From assembly GCF_029893105.1 (NCBI RefSeq), contig NZ_JARXWG010000001.1, positions 62,001 through 126,000 of the forward strand: a DNA stretch of 64,000 nucleotides, read 5' to 3'. Position numbers and translations under genes: made by a program. Below the pieces are notes generated by a model. The model was not told the origin of the DNA and made no database searches. It saw only the letters and a list, made by a program, of their open reading frames with translations. The stretch is from Parabacteroides sp. PF5-9 (GTDB taxonomy: Bacteria > Bacteroidota > Bacteroidia > Bacteroidales > Tannerellaceae). Positions 9,043 through 18,721 of this stretch are shown here, piece after piece (position 1 is the first letter of the stretch; every line of letters begins with the position of its first letter).

Positions 9043-10998
9043 ATGAACATGAAGAAAAATATAATATCAGTATTAACCTGTTGTCTGCTGTTTACTTTTT
9101 CCGGATGTAATAAATTCCTTGAACTGGAATCACTTGAAAAAGTAAGTGCTGATCAATTATTGAGTAGTGAGGGTGGATTGAATACTTTGCTGGCAAGTAT
9201 GTATAATGCAATGCCTATCGAAGATTTTGTATACCGTCCGAATCAGGGATTTAATTTACACTCTTCGATGGGAGTGGATCGTATGATTATGTCTTCGTTC
9301 TATACGGATGAAAGTACCCGTAGTGACGGTGATCAGGGAATCGGACATTGGGATTTTGACTATTGGCCATATGAACACATCCGTGAAGTCAATAAATTTT
9401 TCGAAAACATCGAAGCAGCAAAAAATGGAGGAACGATTACCGATGCGGAATATAGTCACTTGAAAAGTGAGGCTCATTTTGTACGGGCGTATATCTATTT
9501 TGGTCTGGCGAAACGGTTTGGAGGTGTTCCTCTGATCGACAAGGTCTTGGATAATGACTATATCCCGGGAAGTGCTAATGAGGCGTTGTATATTCCGCGT
9601 AGTACGGAAAAACAAACCTGGGAGTTTGTGTTGAAAGAATGTGATTTGGCGATTGAAAATCTTCCTACAGAACCAGCAGGTTACCGGGCTTCCAAATGGG
9701 CGGCTTACGGTTTGAAATCAAGAGCTGCTCTTCATGCAGCTTCATTGGCTAAATACTGGAATCGCGCTCCATTGGCTGGTGATGCGGTTAATCAAAAGTT
9801 GGTTGGAATGGATCCTGCTGATGCCGACTTTTTTTACAACGAATGTCTGAGCGCTTCAAAAGCAATTATTGAGAACTCGGGTAAATCGTTATATATGCCG
9901 AATCCGAGCAGTCCTGAAGAGGCAGCAAAGAATTTCCAGGAACTGTTTCTTAACAAACATGATGAAATTATCTTCAGTAAGGCTTATCTGGATGGTATGG
10001 TTGTGAATTATCAGGGACATAGTTATGATGTTTATTACAGTCCGTCACAAGGTAATCCGGGATTCAATAAATTCGGACGTTTCAATCCGACATTGGATAT
10101 TGTAGATCTTTTTGAAGATTATACGGATGATGGCACAGGAAAGAGCGCTAAGATTGTTACCCGTACAGATGGGAAGGAAGATTTTACGGTTGCTGATCCA
10201 CGTGATTTAGACCTCTCTATTCCATTTAAAAAGTATGATAATCTGTATGAGCCTTTTAAAGGGAAAGATGCTCGTTTGTTGGCCAGTGTGATTGTTCCGG
10301 GTGCTCAATTCAAGACAAACACGATTGTTATTCAAGGTGGAATGATCAAGGCGGATGGTACACCTCTGGTCTATGCTGATGGGAATGATGTAGGAAAAGA
10401 CGGGAAACGTTATTATGCGTTTGGAGCTGAAGGCTCTGCCGGTTTCTCCGGTTTCTTTGGTATGGGACGTAAAGATGATGCTAACTTTACATCAACAGGT
10501 TTTACTGTAAGAAAGTATTTACAAGAAGGTAAAACATTGGTTGGTCGTGAAAACTCTTCTACCACCAGTTGGATTGATATGCGTTTGGCGGAGATCTATC
10601 TCAATTATGCCGAAGCAGCAGTAGAGAGCGGAAAAGGCGATATGGCGTTAGCAGCCAATCTGATCAATGCCTTGCGTCGTAGAGCCGGTCATACGGATAA
10701 TATTCCTGCTACATTAGCGAATATACTGAAAGAGCGTCAGGTTGAGTTAGCCTTTGAAGGCTTCCGTTATTGGGACCTTGTTCGTCGTCGTGAATACCAT
10801 ACCGTATTCAGCAGCGGTCGTCGTAAAGCTTTAGTTCCGTTGATCGACCTTCGTGAAGAGCAACCTAAATACATCTTTGTTCGTGCGAACTTCTATTACG
10901 ATGAATATGCCGGTGGGCGTACTTTCCAGACTTACCGTTATTATAAGTCTATCCCTGGTAGAAATACGAACAACTTAGTAGAAAACCCGCAGTATTAA
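9043..10998 (+). CDS. SusD/RagB-family outer-membrane glycan-binding lipoprotein
   Basis: 651 residues (or 649 from the second ATG). The lipobox TFSGC is followed by NKFLELE, the usual SusD start. The N-terminal SusD-like helical repeats include FVRAYIYFGLAKRFGGVPL; the C-terminal RagB/SusD domain includes the signature WIDMRLAEIYLNYAEAA and ELAFEGFRYWDLVRR. It is the surface lid that captures glycan for the SusC barrel. The start codon lies 6 bp after susC, so the two are co-transcribed. Longer than typical SusD (about 550) because of an insert around residues 330-500. Confidence 0.95.
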   Translation: MNMKKNIISVLTCCLLFTFSGCNKFLELESLEKVSADQLLSSEGGLNTLLASMYNAMPIEDFVYRPNQGFNLHSSMGVDRMIMSSFYTDESTRSDGDQGIGHWDFDYWPYEHIREVNKFFENIEAAKNGGTITDAEYSHLKSEAHFVRAYIYFGLAKRFGGVPLIDKVLDNDYIPGSANEALYIPRSTEKQTWEFVLKECDLAIENLPTEPAGYRASKWAAYGLKSRAALHAASLAKYWNRAPLAGDAVNQKLVGMDPADADFFYNECLSASKAIIENSGKSLYMPNPSSPEEAAKNFQELFLNKHDEIIFSKAYLDGMVVNYQGHSYDVYYSPSQGNPGFNKFGRFNPTLDIVDLFEDYTDDGTGKSAKIVTRTDGKEDFTVADPRDLDLSIPFKKYDNLYEPFKGKDARLLASVIVPGAQFKTNTIVIQGGMIKADGTPLVYADGNDVGKDGKRYYAFGAEGSAGFSGFFGMGRKDDANFTSTGFTVRKYLQEGKTLVGRENSSTTSWIDMRLAEIYLNYAEAAVESGKGDMALAANLINALRRRAGHTDNIPATLANILKERQVELAFEGFRYWDLVRRREYHTVFSSGRRKALVPLIDLREEQPKYIFVRANFYYDEYAGGRTFQTYRYYKSIPGRNTNNLVENPQY

Positions 10999-11017
10999 TC
11001 TTAAAAAAATCAAGAAC

Positions 11018-11746
11018 ATGAAAAGAGTAATCCATATATGCTGGTTAATACCATGTCTTCTTTTAGCCTTCGTCTCGTGCGAAATTGATAATTATGACGG
11101 TCCGAATGCTTCATTCTCGGGTCAGATAAAAGATGCGGCGACAGGTGAGCCTGTCGGGACAGATATTCAGAACGGCTCTGTGATGCAAGTCTATGAACTG
11201 GGTTGGGAAACCCCTACGGCACAGACTTGGGTGATAAAACAGACCGGAGAGTTCCAGAATGATATGGTTTTTGCCGCCCGGTATGATCTGGTATTTGAGA
11301 ATTGTAATTTTTATCCGTTTAAGATGGAGAATTTTGAGATCAAAAAAGGGAAGAACACCCATGATTTTGAAGTGACTCCTTATATCCGGATTAAAAATCC
11401 GAATATTATACATGATGCAACCAATAAGCGTATCATAGCCACATTCTCCCTTGAAGGAGGTAAACCGGAGGTATTGCTTAGTGCCATCCGTTTATATGCC
11501 TTTACAGATATGTATGTGGGCGAACAGGTGAAATTCAGTACAAAAGGGGAAAATTTCAGCCGGAATTTCAGTCCTGCACAGACGATCGACGGAACGACGT
11601 ATACGCTTTCGATCGATCTGGAGGAAAATGCTGATCAGTTCAAATACAGCCGGAATTATTACTTCCGTATTGGAGCCTTGTCGAGTGTGCCTAATGTAGG
11701 AACAATCCGGCATAATTATTCACCATTGGTTGTTATAGCACTTTAA
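11018..11746 (+). CDS. DUF3823-type lipoprotein of the SusC/D locus
   Basis: 242 residues with a lipobox (AFVSC). The early motif DNYDGPNASFSGQIKDAATGEP and the later IRIKNPNIIHDATNKRIIATF fit DUF3823, a carboxypeptidase-regulatory-like plus beta-sandwich family encoded just after susD in many Bacteroidales. Likely surface-exposed and glycan-binding; its exact role is unknown. It starts 19 bp after susD in the same operon. Confidence 0.85.
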   Translation: MKRVIHICWLIPCLLLAFVSCEIDNYDGPNASFSGQIKDAATGEPVGTDIQNGSVMQVYELGWETPTAQTWVIKQTGEFQNDMVFAARYDLVFENCNFYPFKMENFEIKKGKNTHDFEVTPYIRIKNPNIIHDATNKRIIATFSLEGGKPEVLLSAIRLYAFTDMYVGEQVKFSTKGENFSRNFSPAQTIDGTTYTLSIDLEENADQFKYSRNYYFRIGALSSVPNVGTIRHNYSPLVVIAL

Positions 11747-11876
11747 TACACTATCCGACAATTATAAGTTGCGTTACTGATGCGTTCATTCCTGATTCGG
11801 GGCGTGAAGGGAGATTGTATTACCTTTACGTTCCCGTATCGGGAAATGAAAAGAACTCAAACAAAATGTAAATGAC

Positions 11877-14800
11877 ATGAAGAAATTTTTATTACTATTG
11901 GCAGGATGCCTGTTTGTCCTGCAGTTTCAGGCCGTAAACCTGGAATCGATTTATACCCAACGACCCAATGACCCGGAAGCATTTTATTTCACACCGGAGA
12001 ATTACAACATCAAAGCCGATGGAAAAACGGATGTATCGGAAGCCTTACAGGCTGCTATTAATCAGGTCAAACGTGAAAAGAATTTTGGTATTCTGTTTAT
12101 TCCGGAAGGGAAATACCTGATCAGCCGGACGATCTATATCCCGAATGCCATTCGTCTAATCGGTTATGGAAAGAAAAGACCTGAGTTTATATTGGCAAAG
12201 AATTCTCCCGGCTTCCAGCAGGAAGTACCGGATGATAAAGGAAAAGCCAGTTATATGTTCTGGTTTACCGGTGGAACAGTCGAGCCGGGACAACCGATTC
12301 GCGATGCCAATGCCGGCACATTCTACAGCGCTATGTCGAATATCAACCTTCGGATAGAAGATGGTAATCCGCATGCAGTGGGGCTTCGTACTCACTTTGC
12401 GCAACATAGTTTTGTGAATCATATTGCCGTGTATATCGGCAAAGGCAAAGCCGGACTTTTTGATGTGGGAAATGAACTGGAAAACATGGCTTTCTACGGA
12501 GGAGATTATGGTATTTATACCACTAAAGCATCACCGGGATGGCCTGTTATGATGGTAGACGCCTATTTCGAAGGACAACGCAAGGCGGCTATCAAAGGGC
12601 AGGAGCCAGGATTGGCCATTGTGAATATGCATGTAAAGAAGGTTCCTACCGTATTTGAGATCGACCCCGAACATGCCGAGCGGTTGTATATTGAAAACAG
12701 CCGCTTTGAAGATGTGAGTGGCCCTGCTATTATTGTCAGCAATCACGACAACAGTAATAACCAGATCACTTTACGGAATGTAGACTGCCGCAATGTCCCG
12801 GTATTGATGAAATACAGGCGTACAGGAGAAGAATATCCTGTTTCTCATAAACTATACCATATCAATGATTTTGCACATGGACTACAACTGGATGCGTTAG
12901 ATGCCCGTCCCGAATACCGGACTGTCGGTGATATTATTCCGATCCAGAAGATGCCGGATGTATTGGCAAGAGATATCCCGGAACTTCCCGGTATGGAAAC
13001 ATGGGTAAATGTACGTGATCTGGGTGCAATAGGCGATGACAACGCCGATGATACCAAAGCGTTTCAGGATGCCATCGACCGCTATGAGGTTATTTATGTA
13101 CCTCAGGGGTGGTATCGGTTTACGGAGACACTTAAAATGAAGCCAAATACCAAACTGATCGGACTACATCCGTTTGGCACACAGTTTCGTTTGGCGGAAA
13201 GCACACCTGCATTCAGTGGGTTCGGGACTCCTAAACCGCTGCTCGAATCTTCGGAAGGGGGATTAAATATGTTTAACGGTATCGGTATTAATACCGGTGG
13301 CTACAACTACCGTGCGGTAGGTGTGAAATGGATGGCCAATGCCGACTCTTACCTGAATGATATTAAGTTTGTCGGAGGACACGGAGGGATGTCTAAACCT
13401 CGTCCGGGAGAACCGGCACAACAAGGTTACCGTCAGAATACACCTCGCATCAGTTCACCGTATAATCCGGTTAGCGCAACCGGGATGGATCTGGCTTGGG
13501 ACAACCAGTACTGGAGCTTCTGGATCACCAATAACGGTGGTGGAACTATTAAAGACGTCTGGACTGCATCAACCTATGCAACGAACGGGCTCTATATAAA
13601 CAATACAAGTACACCGGGACGGATTTATTTGATGTCGCTCGAACATCATGTGCGTAATGAAGCCCGGCTGAAGAATGTCTCCAACTGGAAAATATATGCA
13701 TTCCAGTTCGAAGAAGAGAGTCGTGAAAGCCAGTACTGTCAGCCGATCGAACTGGAAAACTGTTCCAACCTGATGATTGCCAACTTATATATGTTCCAGG
13801 TGATCAGGGTCAATACCCCCTATCCACAATCGATTCGTACCTGGAACTGTAAAGATGTTGAAATCATCAATTCTCATAACTATGCCCAAACAAAATATAC
13901 GACAGTCAATCCGCTTTATGATATTAACCGTGGGATAGATGTTCGCCCATGGGATTTTCAACGCCTGTATATCAGAGGGGATGAAAAACGTATAACCCCG
14001 TTAATCCATGCGGTCGGGAAAGTAGAAGAATTGGCAAAAGGCTTTGAGTATGCCGAAGGAATCGCCCGGGATAGCAAAGGGAATATATACTTTTGCGAGC
14101 ACCGTTTGCGCAGGATTTACAAATGGTCGGTAGAGACAAACACCCTTTCGCTTATTGCTGATTTCCCATGGAAACCGTCTAATCTTGCCGTAGACACGCA
14201 GGATAATCTCTTGGTCTCATTCCGTTATGACCCACAACCGGGATATATGATCGATGGAAAACAGGAAGCATTTGAACCGTTGCCTGACGGAAGTGGTACT
14301 TCGTATGCCGGATATGGCAACGGAACGTCTCCGATGTTGTTCTATTCCATCAATCCCGACAATCCGGAAGAGACGATGAAACCATTGGAATTAATTCCGA
14401 TGGGACAAATAAAAAATGTAACTAAAGCCCTATATCCATCTAATCGTCGTCGGGATCGCCATGATTTTAATACGGTCTCTGTATATAAACCGGAGAAATG
14501 TTTCGTGGCGCCCGACGGCAAAACGATCATCCCACAGTACTTCGATCTGGCTCGTTGTGGAGCATTGCATGAAGCCTACCCCGGACAACCGGTTTACGGT
14601 CATGATGAGTACCGTAAACGGACTGTACGCATGGATGTCGCACAGGATGGATCGACCTCCAATCTGAAATACTTTGTCGAGTGGGGCGAATACTGCTCTG
14701 CCGTGGATAAAGAAGGGAATGTTTACATTGCCGACGGACATATCCATGTCTTTGATAAAGAAGGAAACAGCAAAGGAATGATTGAAGTCCCGGAGCGTCC

Positions 14801-14885
14801 GACGGCCATTCAATTTGGAGGAAAGGATGGAAACACGCTGTTTATGACTGGACGGACAAAGTTCTACAGTCTGCGTTTAAAATAA
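11877..14885 (+). CDS. pectate-lyase-fold protein fused to a C-terminal NHL/SMP-30-like beta-propeller
   Basis: 1002 residues with a cleavable signal peptide (LLLAGCLFVLQFQA). Two pectate-lyase-3 (right-handed beta-helix) modules are visible, each opening with the classic entry motif: FTPENYNIKADGKTDVSEAL (~36) and VRDLGAIGDDNADDTKAFQD (~379). The last ~300 residues change character and contain repeated blades such as EGIARDSKGNIYFCEH, SNLAVDTQDNLLVSF and SAVDKEGNVYIADG, typical of NHL/SMP-30 propellers. It probably acts in the periplasm or on the surface on a uronate-containing polysaccharide bound by the SusC/D pair. Catalytic residues cannot be assigned from sequence alone, so it may be lyase, hydrolase or binding protein. 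Confidence 0.8.
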   Translation: MKKFLLLLAGCLFVLQFQAVNLESIYTQRPNDPEAFYFTPENYNIKADGKTDVSEALQAAINQVKREKNFGILFIPEGKYLISRTIYIPNAIRLIGYGKKRPEFILAKNSPGFQQEVPDDKGKASYMFWFTGGTVEPGQPIRDANAGTFYSAMSNINLRIEDGNPHAVGLRTHFAQHSFVNHIAVYIGKGKAGLFDVGNELENMAFYGGDYGIYTTKASPGWPVMMVDAYFEGQRKAAIKGQEPGLAIVNMHVKKVPTVFEIDPEHAERLYIENSRFEDVSGPAIIVSNHDNSNNQITLRNVDCRNVPVLMKYRRTGEEYPVSHKLYHINDFAHGLQLDALDARPEYRTVGDIIPIQKMPDVLARDIPELPGMETWVNVRDLGAIGDDNADDTKAFQDAIDRYEVIYVPQGWYRFTETLKMKPNTKLIGLHPFGTQFRLAESTPAFSGFGTPKPLLESSEGGLNMFNGIGINTGGYNYRAVGVKWMANADSYLNDIKFVGGHGGMSKPRPGEPAQQGYRQNTPRISSPYNPVSATGMDLAWDNQYWSFWITNNGGGTIKDVWTASTYATNGLYINNTSTPGRIYLMSLEHHVRNEARLKNVSNWKIYAFQFEEESRESQYCQPIELENCSNLMIANLYMFQVIRVNTPYPQSIRTWNCKDVEIINSHNYAQTKYTTVNPLYDINRGIDVRPWDFQRLYIRGDEKRITPLIHAVGKVEELAKGFEYAEGIARDSKGNIYFCEHRLRRIYKWSVETNTLSLIADFPWKPSNLAVDTQDNLLVSFRYDPQPGYMIDGKQEAFEPLPDGSGTSYAGYGNGTSPMLFYSINPDNPEETMKPLELIPMGQIKNVTKALYPSNRRRDRHDFNTVSVYKPEKCFVAPDGKTIIPQYFDLARCGALHEAYPGQPVYGHDEYRKRTVRMDVAQDGSTSNLKYFVEWGEYCSAVDKEGNVYIADGHIHVFDKEGNSKGMIEVPERPTAIQFGGKDGNTLFMTGRTKFYSLRLK

Positions 14886-14930
14886 AAGTTATATAGTTTT
14901 AGTACATAGATTAGTAGATGAAATGATCGA

Positions 14931-14958
14931 CAGGGACTGAACTATTGTTCGGTTCCTG
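14931..14958 (+). terminator. inverted repeat after the pectate-lyase-fold gene
   Basis: CAGGGACTGAAC and GTTCGGTTCCTG can pair with a TATT loop (two non-Watson-Crick positions). No clear T-run follows, so it may be a processing stem or a weak terminator. Confidence 0.4.
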
Positions 14959-15130
14959 TTGAGTCATCTGTTTGAAGATCGTCGCTCAAGACCTTGATCT
15001 AAAATGGAGAGACTGTTAAGGTATCCTTTGAAAAAACTCTTTTTCGTTTTGCTCTTTGTATGAGGTATTTGTTCTGTAGAAAAAATATTGGGAGGAGCAA
15101 AAAGAGGAATCCCTCATGGGATCTGATTTG

Positions 15131-15175
15131 AATAATCCCCGGTGAAGCAAATAAAATAAGCGGCTGGGGATTATT
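15131..15175. repeat. inverted repeat AATAATCCCC / GGGGATTATT
   Basis: A perfect 10-bp inverted repeat with a 25-nt spacer in the 600-bp gene-free stretch 14886-15486. Apart from this and the dispersed repeat next to it, I see no gene in that stretch. Confidence 0.5.
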
Positions 15176-15232
15176 TAGATTCACATAAGTCCGGAAGAAA
15201 CTGTTGTTGCAGATGGAAGAAAATAGGAAGAT

Positions 15233-15292
15233 AGTGAAGGCGAACGCCACAGGGATTTGGCCTTCGGAAAATCTTCAAAAATTACACAATCT
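15233..15292 (-). repeat. dispersed 60-bp repeat, uninterrupted copy
   Basis: Read on the minus strand, 15292-15254 matches 31047-31085 (38 of 39 bases) and 15253-15233 matches 31296-31316 (21 of 21). Here the two halves are adjacent; in the second copy they are separated by 210 bp. See the findings. Confidence 0.8.
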
Positions 15293-15486
15293 GAAGACAA
15301 ATATTTATATCGAAAATTCATGTTAATTAAACAAAGCGAGTGAAATTAGCCCAGTATAATATGTATTTTTGCTTGCACCCGTTTCTTATCGATAACCCTA
15401 AATGCAAGTCATGAAATAAATTATGTAAGATCAATTTGAATAAATAAAACTTACAGCGATTATATATATTCATTTAAATTAGTTGT

Positions 15487-17202
15487 ATGAAAAGTCAGGA
15501 ATTACGCAAATTAGCCCCCGAACTCGACTCCCTCCGTTTAGGGAGTGGATGGAAAATAGAAGAGTTGAGTCGACCTCAGATCATTGTTGAAAGCAGTTAT
15601 GGACATAGTCATCCGGGTAGTGCCCATCTTGATACATTAGTGAAAGCCGCCGGAGAAGCCATTTATGAAGGTGGAGGCCGCCCCGCGAATTATTATGTCA
15701 CAGATATTTGTGACGGCGAAGCGCAGGGGCATGATGGAATGAATTACTCGCTGGTATCCAGGGATATGATGGCTGCGATGATTGAGATTCATGTCAATGC
15801 AACTCCTTTTGATGCCGGAGTCTTTATCACCAGTTGTGATAAGTCGGTCCCGGCTCATCTGATGGCTATGGCGCGGTTGAATATGCCCGCTGTGTTTATG
15901 CCAGGAGGAATCATGAAGGCTGGGCCTAATCTACTGACTCTGGAGCAGATCGGGAAATACAGCGCCATGTACGCGCGCAAGGAGATCACCGAGGAGCAGT
16001 TTATGGCCTATAAGCGTGATGCTTGTCCTTCCTGTGGAGCCTGCTCTTTTATGGGGACGGCCTCGACGATGCAGATCATGGGAGAAGCATTGGGACTGGC
16101 CTTGCCCGGATCGGCATTGATCCCTTTCCAGACTGGTGAGTTGGAACTGGCCGCACAACGCGCAGCTATTCGCGCGCTCGAATTGGTAAAGGAGGGGATT
16201 AAGCCATTGGATATTCTGACGCAGAAGGCTTTTGAAAACGCCATCATGGTACATGCGGCCATTGCAGGGTCGAGCAACAGCCTGTTGCATATGCCGGCAA
16301 TCGCCCATGAGGCGGGGTTGGAGTTGCCACCTGAATGGTTTGATGAGATTCATCGCAAAGTTCCTTTCCTGTTGAATATTCGCCCAAGCGGGTATTGGCC
16401 GGGAGAGTATTTCTGGTATGCGGGAGGGACTCCGGCGATTATGGAAGAGATCAGAGAGTTTCTTCATCTGGATGCACTGACAGTCACCGGAAAAACAGTC
16501 GGGGAGAACCTGGAGGAATTGAAACAAAACGGTTATTATGAGAATTGTTATCGATATCTGCCGGCGCTGAATGTCACGAAGGAAGAGATCATCAAACCGA
16601 TCCATCAGCCGATACGGGCACAGGGGGCAATAGCGATACTGAAAGGTAATCTGGCTCCTGAAGGGGCAGTGGTCAAACATTCGGCGGTCTCTCCTAAGCT
16701 GATGGAAGTCACTCTAAGGGCACGTGTATTTGATAATGAAGAAAGTGCTTTACAGGCTGTACTTCAAAAGCAGATCGTTCCCGGCGAAGCTGTATTTATC
16801 CGCTATGAAGGGCCAAAGGGGAGTGGTATGCCGGAGATGTTTTATACCACGGAAGCCATTGCGTCGGATGCCGAACTGATAGAGTCTGTGGCTTTGATTA
16901 CCGACGGACGTTTCTCCGGGGCAACGCGTGGCCCGGCTATCGGACATGTCTCCCCTGAAGCGAGCGAAGGGGGCCCGATTGCATTGGTCGAAGACGGTGA
17001 TTTGATTCGGGTAGATATTCCAGCCCGAAGTTTAAATATTATTGGTATCAACGGTGAAGAGAAGAGTCCGCAGGAGATAAGCCGGATATTAGCCGAACGC
17101 CGTAAAGAATGGCTCAAACCCGAACCGATGTACAAAAAAGGAATCTTAAGAACATATACCCGGAATTGCGTATCCCCAATGAAAGGGGGGTATATGGAGT
17201 AA
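15487..17202 (+). CDS. IlvD/Edd-family dehydratase, probably a sugar-acid dehydratase
   Basis: 571 residues, the normal length for the family. Iron-sulfur ligand candidates are Cys75 (ICDGEAQGHDGM), Cys117 (SCDKS, with the Mg-binding Lys119) and Cys186 (SCGACSFMGTASTM); the C-terminal signature LITDGRFSGATRG is intact. The family removes water from dihydroxy acids: dihydroxyacid dehydratase (IlvD), phosphogluconate dehydratase (Edd) or aldonate dehydratases. No other branched-chain amino-acid genes are near, while a carbohydrate locus is, so an aldonate substrate is inferred. It has its own 600-bp upstream region and may be a single-gene unit. Confidence 0.85.
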   Translation: MKSQELRKLAPELDSLRLGSGWKIEELSRPQIIVESSYGHSHPGSAHLDTLVKAAGEAIYEGGGRPANYYVTDICDGEAQGHDGMNYSLVSRDMMAAMIEIHVNATPFDAGVFITSCDKSVPAHLMAMARLNMPAVFMPGGIMKAGPNLLTLEQIGKYSAMYARKEITEEQFMAYKRDACPSCGACSFMGTASTMQIMGEALGLALPGSALIPFQTGELELAAQRAAIRALELVKEGIKPLDILTQKAFENAIMVHAAIAGSSNSLLHMPAIAHEAGLELPPEWFDEIHRKVPFLLNIRPSGYWPGEYFWYAGGTPAIMEEIREFLHLDALTVTGKTVGENLEELKQNGYYENCYRYLPALNVTKEEIIKPIHQPIRAQGAIAILKGNLAPEGAVVKHSAVSPKLMEVTLRARVFDNEESALQAVLQKQIVPGEAVFIRYEGPKGSGMPEMFYTTEAIASDAELIESVALITDGRFSGATRGPAIGHVSPEASEGGPIALVEDGDLIRVDIPARSLNIIGINGEEKSPQEISRILAERRKEWLKPEPMYKKGILRTYTRNCVSPMKGGYME

Positions 17203-17207
17203 GTGAC

Positions 17208-17312
17208 CTCTCCTCGAACCCCTCTCCACAAGAGAGGGGCTGGTTTCTATTGGTTTTTATATTTGTTGCTATTCCTTTTCCCCTCTCTTGTGGAGAGGGG
17301 GTCAGGGGAGAG
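17208..17312. repeat. pair of inverted CCCCTCTC hairpin repeats
   Basis: 17208-17239 and 17280-17312 are near-perfect inverted copies of each other, and each contains its own stem CCCCTCTC / GAGAGGGG (17219-17239, 17280-17300). They lie between the convergent dehydratase and PQQ-propeller genes and could act as a transcription or mRNA 3'-end barrier. Simple dispersed repeats of this kind are found in other Bacteroidetes genomes. Confidence 0.7.
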
Positions 17313-17315
17313 GTG

Positions 17316-18644
17316 TTATTGCGTCACTTTTACACAAACCATTTTGGCTTGGTCGCGCACCAACAGTTTGCCGTCGGCCAACGCTATAGGAGCCCAGTTC
17401 TGTGTACCGCCTCCCATTCGTGCCATTCCATCTTGATTAACTCCTCCTTCCGACAACACATCTGCTTTTGAGATTTGTTTAAAGGCTGTCGGATCAGGTT
17501 CTATAAGATACAGGGTTTTTAGGCCGTCAGTTGCCAGAATCAAACCGTCGGCAAGGATCATACTGCCGCGGTCGAAATTAGGGTTACGTCCGGTTTTCCA
17601 CATGATTTTCCCGTTCATATCCATACATACAAGGCCATCCCGTTTTTGATTGGTGCGGAACATGGCATAAAAGTAACCGTTGTGGAACAGCGCCGGTTTT
17701 GTTTGATCGCCGAACTCCAGTGTTGTAAAGAGTTCTGTTGTATCAAACGTACCATCGTTTTTCTTATTTACCTGTATCATGGTCGCGCCACGTTCGTATC
17801 CTCCTACAATCAGTAATTTATTGTTTCCCGCGTCAGTAGGACAGGCTACGGAGATATGGCAATCCCAATCCGCATATTTCCAAAGCGTTTTTCCTGTTGC
17901 CGGATCTAATCCTACCACACTCCCTTTTGTTACGGGCGCACCGGCATGTCCGAAGGGATTGGTAGAAGAATTAACGATGACGACATGATCTTCTCCATGA
18001 ATTTTCATAATCTTCGGACTTACATAGCTTTCGTTACCAAGATTAGGGGTTTTCCAGGCAATTTCACCGGTTTGTTTTTTGTAGGCTACAACACCTGCAT
18101 CCGGAGCCATTGAAGCGATGATCAATAGATCACCGTAAATGACCGGACTTTGTGATACACCCCATATCGGTGGGTTCTCTCCGCCGAAATCTTTCCATAC
18201 ATTTTTATTCCAGACGGGTTTTTGTGTCTGGATATCGAAACAATAAAGGTCTCCATATGCTCCGCAGGCGTACACATGTTTATCATCAACAATCGGTACG
18301 CTTCGTGATCCGGGAAATGGAATTTCTCCCGGTGAATCGTAACTGAATTTCCAGAGTTCCCGACCTGTATTCAGGTCGAAGCACCGCATAATATCCCCGG
18401 TCTCATCATCTCTGTCGAGCAGGTATACTTTACCGTTTTTAACTACAGGGCCTCCATATCCGATACCCACATTAACCGACCATAATACTTCCGGTCCGCT
18501 CTCCGGCCAGCTTTTCAGTAATCCTTTTTGGGGAGATTTACTGTCTCTGTCGGGACCCAGGAACTGTGGCCAGTCCTGTGCATTTGCTATCGGTGAGATA
18601 GCTAAAAATGCCATGATTACTACAAGAAAATGTTTTGTTTTCAT
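17316..18644 (-). CDS. periplasmic PQQ-like beta-propeller protein (copy 1)
   Basis: 442 residues from the ATG at 18644 (MKTKHFLVVIMAF), giving a clean signal peptide ending NAQ; upstream in-frame codons to 18743 add an unlikely leader. Mature protein opens with DWPQFLGPDRDSKS and has repeated propeller blades (GKVYLLDRDDETGDIMRCFD, GLDPATGKTLWKYADW, GKIMWKTGRNPNFDRG). BamB/PQQ-dehydrogenase-like fold, but no clear PQQ or metal ligands are identified. Very similar to the gene upstream at 18722-20011: a tandem duplication. Confidence 0.8.
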   Translation of the reverse strand: MKTKHFLVVIMAFLAISPIANAQDWPQFLGPDRDSKSPQKGLLKSWPESGPEVLWSVNVGIGYGGPVVKNGKVYLLDRDDETGDIMRCFDLNTGRELWKFSYDSPGEIPFPGSRSVPIVDDKHVYACGAYGDLYCFDIQTQKPVWNKNVWKDFGGENPPIWGVSQSPVIYGDLLIIASMAPDAGVVAYKKQTGEIAWKTPNLGNESYVSPKIMKIHGEDHVVIVNSSTNPFGHAGAPVTKGSVVGLDPATGKTLWKYADWDCHISVACPTDAGNNKLLIVGGYERGATMIQVNKKNDGTFDTTELFTTLEFGDQTKPALFHNGYFYAMFRTNQKRDGLVCMDMNGKIMWKTGRNPNFDRGSMILADGLILATDGLKTLYLIEPDPTAFKQISKADVLSEGGVNQDGMARMGGGTQNWAPIALADGKLLVRDQAKMVCVKVTQ

Positions 18645-18721
18645 CTGTCGTTTTTTTAGTTTGTATGAAGTGATTAACATAAACTGAAATGAAGGATTAC
18701 AGAAGCCGTGTAGGCGCAATA

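Noticed and set aside
15293-15486. Riboswitch or attenuator before the dehydratase gene
   Set aside because: No leader peptide with Leu/Ile/Val codons and no recognisable riboswitch pattern.
15931-16680. 249-codon minus-strand ORF inside the dehydratase gene
   Set aside because: Antisense shadow of a full-length, well-conserved IlvD/Edd-family gene.
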